A stretch of 8,728 bases of DNA from an uncultured Bacillota bacterium (GTDB lineage Bacteria > Bacillota > Clostridia > Peptostreptococcales > Anaerovoracaceae). Each line of letters begins with the position of its first letter. Within the stretch, counting starts at the first letter, position 1. Under the pieces are notes generated by a model, which was given only the letters and a program-made list of their open reading frames with translations, had not been told where the DNA came from and searched no databases. Positions 6,419 through 8,728 of the stretch are shown here, piece by piece. Made by a program: the position numbers and the translations under genes. Location of the stretch: the NCBI GenBank assembly GCA_946410475.1, contig CAMKAM010000055.1, forward strand, positions 1-8,728, written 5' to 3'.

Positions 6419-6784
6419 CTATGCTACCGCGTATCCCTCGGCGGACAGCACTTCCAGCGCCCTCTCAAAGTTCTCCGCCTTGACGAGGATATAGTCTGTG
6501 TTGTAAGTCGACACTGCAAACAGTCCTATCCCGTGCCCCGCCAGAGCGCCTGATATCTTCGACAGGATCCCGATCAGCGAGAAATCTAACACTCCCTGTA
6601 TGCGGAAGCACTTCCAGCCATCATCCCGTTCGGCCGCATCCGCGGGCACATCCTCTGTCCTGCACACAAGCGACAGTTCCTCATCAGTCTTGCTGAAGAA
6701 GTAGAACTCCGCATCCATATCGACGTCCTCGATCTTCCGGACCTTGCAGACACTCAGATCATATGGCATCCTCTTCAGTTCCAT
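6419..6784 (-). CDS. Small ACT-domain protein (ACT_7/COG3603-like)
   Basis: This 121-residue protein has an N-terminal strand-rich half (residues 7-62) and a clear ACT domain in the C-terminal half. The stretch from Gly64 to Lys102 contains G-V-L-D-F-S-L-I-G-I-L followed by a helix, then GIGLFAVSTYNTDYILV, and ends in a second helix (ERALEVL). This two-half arrangement matches small stand-alone ACT proteins related to the amino-acid-sensing fold of CASTOR. ACT domains bind amino acids or similar ligands; the ligand here is unknown. The start at 6784 has GGAGG close upstream. That ribosome site and ATG are part of a 19-bp tandem duplication, giving a second, out-of-frame start at 6803. The open frame continues upstream to 6907 but would overlap the preceding gene and lacks a ribosome site. 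Confidence 0.85.
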   Translation of the reverse strand: MELKRMPYDLSVCKVRKIEDVDMDAEFYFFSKTDEELSLVCRTEDVPADAAERDDGWKCFRIQGVLDFSLIGILSKISGALAGHGIGLFAVSTYNTDYILVKAENFERALEVLSAEGYAVA

Positions 6785-6803
6785 AACTTGTCCTCCATTC
6801 CAT
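6759..6803 (-). other. Overlapping 14-codon leader reading frame created by the duplicated start
   Basis: Starting at the upstream copy of the duplicated GGAGGACAAGTTATG unit, a frame encodes MEWRTSYGTEEDAI and ends at TGA, overlapping the first codons of the ACT gene in another frame. It has the same ribosome site and spacing as the true start, so ribosomes should be able to use it. It may lower or couple ACT translation. Whether it is translated is inference. Confidence 0.35.
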
Positions 6804-6816
6804 AACTTGTCCTCCA
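6779..6816. repeat. Perfect 19-bp tandem duplication of a ribosome-binding site and start codon
   Basis: Read on the - strand, TGGAGGACAAGTTATGGAA occurs twice in direct succession (6816-6798 and 6797-6779) with no mismatch. Each copy carries the Shine-Dalgarno sequence, the spacer and an ATG. Because the unit is 19 bp, the two ATGs are in different frames. Perfect identity suggests a recent replication-slippage event. Confidence 0.95.
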
Positions 6817-6839
6817 CCCATGATCCGAACGATCGAGCT

Positions 6840-7505
6840 CTAACAAAGCGGTCTGAACGGCGGAACGTCGCCGCCGGCAGCCTCATCCGTGTCGTACTCA
6901 CGATCATTCAGCCTGACCCCATATGCTTCGAACAATTTGTCATCCAGCATCTTTATGTAGCGCCCGGCCTCGCTTTCCATTTTCTTGTTCCTTACGCCGT
7001 CAAGACCTGCTGCCGTGTCCACTATCATATTCAGCAGCCGGAAATACAGTCTCGTCAGAGCATAGTCCTTCACCGGATCCACCGGCTGGCCCTGACTCTT
7101 CTTGTACTCTGCCCCATAATAGTTCGCCATTGCGACCATCGACAGCTCTGACGGAAAATATGTGTCCACAAAGTCTTTGACCTTGCTCTTCAGGATCTCG
7201 ACGTTCGCCATCTGCCTTTCGTATTCCGGCAGGACCGGCAGCATCCCCGCCGCCATCTCGTGCCACTCCTTCGAATAGCCGTCTTTCAAAAGACCCAGCC
7301 AGCTGATGAACATGTTCAGATCCGCATCAAGCAGTCTGCACAGATAATCACCTTCGACCTGACTCTTGTCCAGCCCGAGCGTCCTGGTATAGAAATCGAC
7401 GCCCTTCAGCGCTTTGTCCACATCGACGAGGCTCTGCCTGAGCACCTTGTAAACATCGTCGATCCATACCTTGTTTATCTCAAATTGTTTTTCTGTCGTT
7501 GTCAT
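6840..7505 (-). CDS. Uncharacterised 221-aa helical protein
   Basis: I do not recognise this family. The protein is soluble and appears almost entirely alpha-helical, with long amphipathic helices at about residues 5-45, 52-75, 93-116, 145-170 and 175-195. The C-terminus is disordered and acidic, ending in PPFRPLC with a terminal cysteine. No catalytic signature is visible. The start at 7505 is chosen because the residues upstream belong to a decayed MazG-like gene in the same frame. The strongest Shine-Dalgarno (AAAGGAG) lies 15 nt before this ATG, which is longer than ideal, while GGGA lies at better spacing; the exact start is therefore uncertain. It is the first intact gene after the promoter at 7745-7773 and lies 55 nt upstream of the ACT gene. 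Confidence 0.65.
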   Translation of the reverse strand: MTTTEKQFEINKVWIDDVYKVLRQSLVDVDKALKGVDFYTRTLGLDKSQVEGDYLCRLLDADLNMFISWLGLLKDGYSKEWHEMAAGMLPVLPEYERQMANVEILKSKVKDFVDTYFPSELSMVAMANYYGAEYKKSQGQPVDPVKDYALTRLYFRLLNMIVDTAAGLDGVRNKKMESEAGRYIKMLDDKLFEAYGVRLNDREYDTDEAAGGDVPPFRPLC

Positions 7506-7542
7506 ATCGCTGTCCCATCGCTCCTTTCGAACAAGCAACCCT

Positions 7543-7708
7543 TTATTTCGATCCTGAAACTTGATCCTTCTCCAGCTTGTTGTATCCGCATCCGCCATCA
7601 TCAGAACATAAGAATAGACATCAGCAAGTTCCTCCTTGAGCTCGTCGATGTCATATTCGTCATTTCTTTGTTGTATTCTCTGATCTCGCTCAAAGCTTTG
7701 CTGTCCAT
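7543..7708 (-). pseudogene. Remnant of a MazG-like nucleotide pyrophosphohydrolase gene
   Basis: A good ribosome site (AGGGGG, 5 nt before the ATG at 7708) begins MDSKALSEIREYNKE, which resembles the N-terminus of small MazG-like proteins. The sequence then jumps to another frame, which reads DEYDIDELKEELADVYSY and VLMMADA. This contains the E-E-x-x-D half of the MazG metal-binding motif. A further shift to a third frame gives CGYNKLEKD and soon a TAA at 7543. The central helix carrying the EExxE half is missing. Intact relatives are about 100-120 residues; this stretch holds about 55 codons. Two frame breaks plus an internal deletion argue that the gene is dead, although one frame stays open into the next gene from 7733. 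The MazG assignment rests on pattern recognition by eye. Confidence 0.5.
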
Positions 7709-7744
7709 CATTTCCCCCTGTTTCCGGTTTCATGTAGTGCGTCC

Positions 7745-7773
7745 ATTATACCATATGGGGGAGTTACCAACAA
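7745..7773 (-). promoter_or_regulatory. Sigma-A promoter for the leftward cluster
   Basis: On the - strand TTGTTG (7773-7768) is followed after 17 bp by a perfect TATAAT (7750-7745). Transcription would start near 7738, which makes the in-frame ATG at 7733 nearly leaderless and supports the ATG at 7708 as the original first start. The promoter overlaps the stop codon of the upstream phosphatase gene. It could drive everything from the MazG-like remnant to the deacetylase. Confidence 0.7.
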
Positions 7774-8543
7774 TCAGCCAGCACGTTCGATCGGAATCTT
7801 TCCCTCTCCTCATCGGAGATCCCGAGTCTGTCTCTGAAAAACGATTCGACGCTGCCGCATTGTCTGCTTACTGCATCGATCATGGCCCGGAGGTAACGCT
7901 CATCTGCACGGTAAGCAGCCCTTACCTTCTCAGCCATCCTGCGGTCGCGCCTGGCCAGCAGGACCAGCATGTACATCCGCCTGGCTTTCTTCTCTGCGGC
8001 CGCGCCCGTAAGCATATAGTCCGCCATCACGCGCTCTCGGCTGACGCCGAGCAGCATCAGGAAAAGAGCCGACAGGATGCCGCTCCTGTCCTTCCCCTCC
8101 GTGCAGTGCCAGAGCACGGCGCCCTTTTCCGGCGCTTCGAGGATGATCTCAAAGGCTCTTCTTATCCCTTCAACAGCGAAATCGTTCGTGACGATCGCGG
8201 CGTACATGGCAGGCATATCGGGGATCATGTCTTCCTGCCGCGCGGCGCGGTCCGTATCACCCTCATGAGTGATGCCGAGCACGCTCTCGTTCAGCAGCGG
8301 GATGTGCACCGTTTCCACGCCTTCGAGATCGACGTTCGGTTTCTCCGCGCGCTCCTGATCCGTCCTCAGATCGATCACGGTCCGAAGACCCGCCTCACCA
8401 AGAAGGATCTCTTTATCTTTTGCGGTCAGCTTGTCCAGCGCTCCGCCCCTGATGAAGGCCGAAGAAGCGATCACGCGCCCGTCTTCCGCAGGTATCCCTT
8501 CGAACGTTCTTATGTTTTTGACGCTTTTGATTCTGCCTGTCAT
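7764..8543 (-). CDS. Tyrosine/dual-specificity protein phosphatase, HCxxGKDR type
   Basis: This 259-residue cysteine-dependent phosphatase carries the P-loop HCTEGKDRSG (residues 146-155 from the chosen start), with nucleophile Cys147 and phosphate-binding Arg153. DLRTDQE (58-64) is the conserved strand-loop that precedes the active site in this family. The lysine-containing HCxxGKDR loop is typical of the MptpB/LipA group (Y_phosphatase3), several members of which also hydrolyse phosphoinositides. Length and layout match that family, and a charged helical C-terminal section (about 170-245) follows. No signal peptide is seen, so it is probably cytosolic. The start at 8543 (MTGRIKSVKN) is preferred over an in-frame ATG at 8576 because GAGGAAAG sits at proper spacing before it and homology-like sequence begins there. 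Substrate is unknown. It appears to be transcribed separately from, and just upstream of, the next cluster. Confidence 0.88.
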   Translation of the reverse strand: MTGRIKSVKNIRTFEGIPAEDGRVIASSAFIRGGALDKLTAKDKEILLGEAGLRTVIDLRTDQERAEKPNVDLEGVETVHIPLLNESVLGITHEGDTDRAARQEDMIPDMPAMYAAIVTNDFAVEGIRRAFEIILEAPEKGAVLWHCTEGKDRSGILSALFLMLLGVSRERVMADYMLTGAAAEKKARRMYMLVLLARRDRRMAEKVRAAYRADERYLRAMIDAVSRQCGSVESFFRDRLGISDEERERFRSNVLADCW

Positions 8544-8728
8544 TTCGTGCTTTCCTCTCTCAGTCAATAATAGCACGGCAGCTAGCAGTTCGCTAACGAT
8601 TACGCACCGGCAGAGGTCATAGTCGAAATGATGTTCAACTCGATGCCGGAAGACCTACGGAAAGTCTACGGGTTTTAGATCCTTCTGTTTCCTCACCGAC
8701 AGAGGAGTCCATCTCCGCTATCACATCG
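8544..8728. other. Leader of the phosphatase gene and possible gene remnants at the window edge
   Basis: No complete gene is visible here. On the - strand a weak -10-like TATTAT lies about 30 nt before the phosphatase ATG without a clear -35. On the + strand a frame from 8586 to a TAG ending at 8675 encodes about 29 residues ending PEDLRKVYGF, with codon use like the neighbouring genes but no start. On the - strand a frame runs in from the window edge to a TGA at 8635 and begins DVIAEMDSSVGEETEGS. Either could be the end of a gene lying mostly outside the window or a decayed one; they overlap, so at most one is likely real. Confidence 0.3.

Noticed and set aside
6825..6842. Possible terminator after the 221-aa helical gene
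   Set aside because: Only short self-complementary GATC-type pieces are present, with no stable stem and no T-run.
6785..6907. N-terminal extension of the ACT protein
   Set aside because: The extension is Arg-rich, runs through the duplicated ribosome sites and into the end of the preceding gene, and has no Shine-Dalgarno of its own.
7506..7733. Single fused protein of 297 residues from 7733 to 6840
   Set aside because: The ATG at 7733 would be almost leaderless behind the predicted promoter, and the added residues match a frame-shifted MazG-like remnant, so the open frame is probably fortuitous. I kept the fusion as a stated test in the findings.
7260..8570. Very long + strand open frame (436 codons) opposite the phosphatase and the helical gene
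   Set aside because: It is antisense to a clear HCxxGKDR phosphatase and spans two - strand genes and their promoter. Its protein is rich in His, Arg and Pro and shows no recognisable domain, as expected of a mirror frame in GC-rich DNA.
1..8728. CRISPR array, tRNA or rRNA, phage-defence cassette
   Set aside because: No spaced direct repeats, no cloverleaf-like sequence and no rRNA-like stretch were seen. No nuclease, helicase, reverse transcriptase or toxin-like domain is recognisable among the proteins.

Overview
The window most resembles a chromosomal segment of a Gram-positive anaerobe of the Bacillota (Clostridia). The evidence is a YtrA-type GntR/ABC operon, a lipobox lipoprotein, a PdaA-like polysaccharide deacetylase, strong purine-rich Shine-Dalgarno sites, and a moderately GC-rich base composition that still uses many ATA, AGA and AGG codons. 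No gene identifies the genus. I see no CRISPR array, tRNA, rRNA or intact mobile element.

Left part (1-2860, + strand) is one compact operon. An A-tract, a good sigma-A promoter and a 20-bp palindrome overlapping the -10/start region precede four genes: a DUF4097-type repeat lipoprotein, a short YtrA-family GntR repressor, an ABC ATPase, and a six-helix ABC permease that overlaps the ATPase by 7 nt. It looks like an autoregulated envelope-stress or antibiotic-response transporter module, with the lipoprotein as the least expected member. A perfect 12-bp GC-rich hairpin (2831-2858) closes it and also serves the convergent cluster to the right.

Right part (2874-8543) lies entirely on the - strand. 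In transcription order, right to left, it holds: an HCxxGKDR protein phosphatase; a promoter; a decayed MazG-like pyrophosphohydrolase remnant; an unrecognised helical protein; a small ACT-domain protein; an unrecognised 73-aa protein; an HAD phosphatase; two unrecognised proteins (one perhaps with HEAT-like helices); and a secreted polysaccharide deacetylase. From 7505 to 2874 the gaps are only 13-55 nt and no internal terminator is visible, so the promoter at 7745-7773 could drive one long transcript ending at the shared hairpin. The functions do not form a recognisable pathway.

The last ~185 bases hold the phosphatase leader and short open stretches that may be remnants of other genes. The most distinctive features are the operator/promoter geometry, a perfect 19-bp tandem duplication of the whole ribosome-binding-site-plus-start unit of the ACT gene, and the MazG-like remnant. 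I did not find convincing evidence of a new multi-gene system; the best candidate for unexplained biology is the run of uncharacterised genes between 3776 and 7505.
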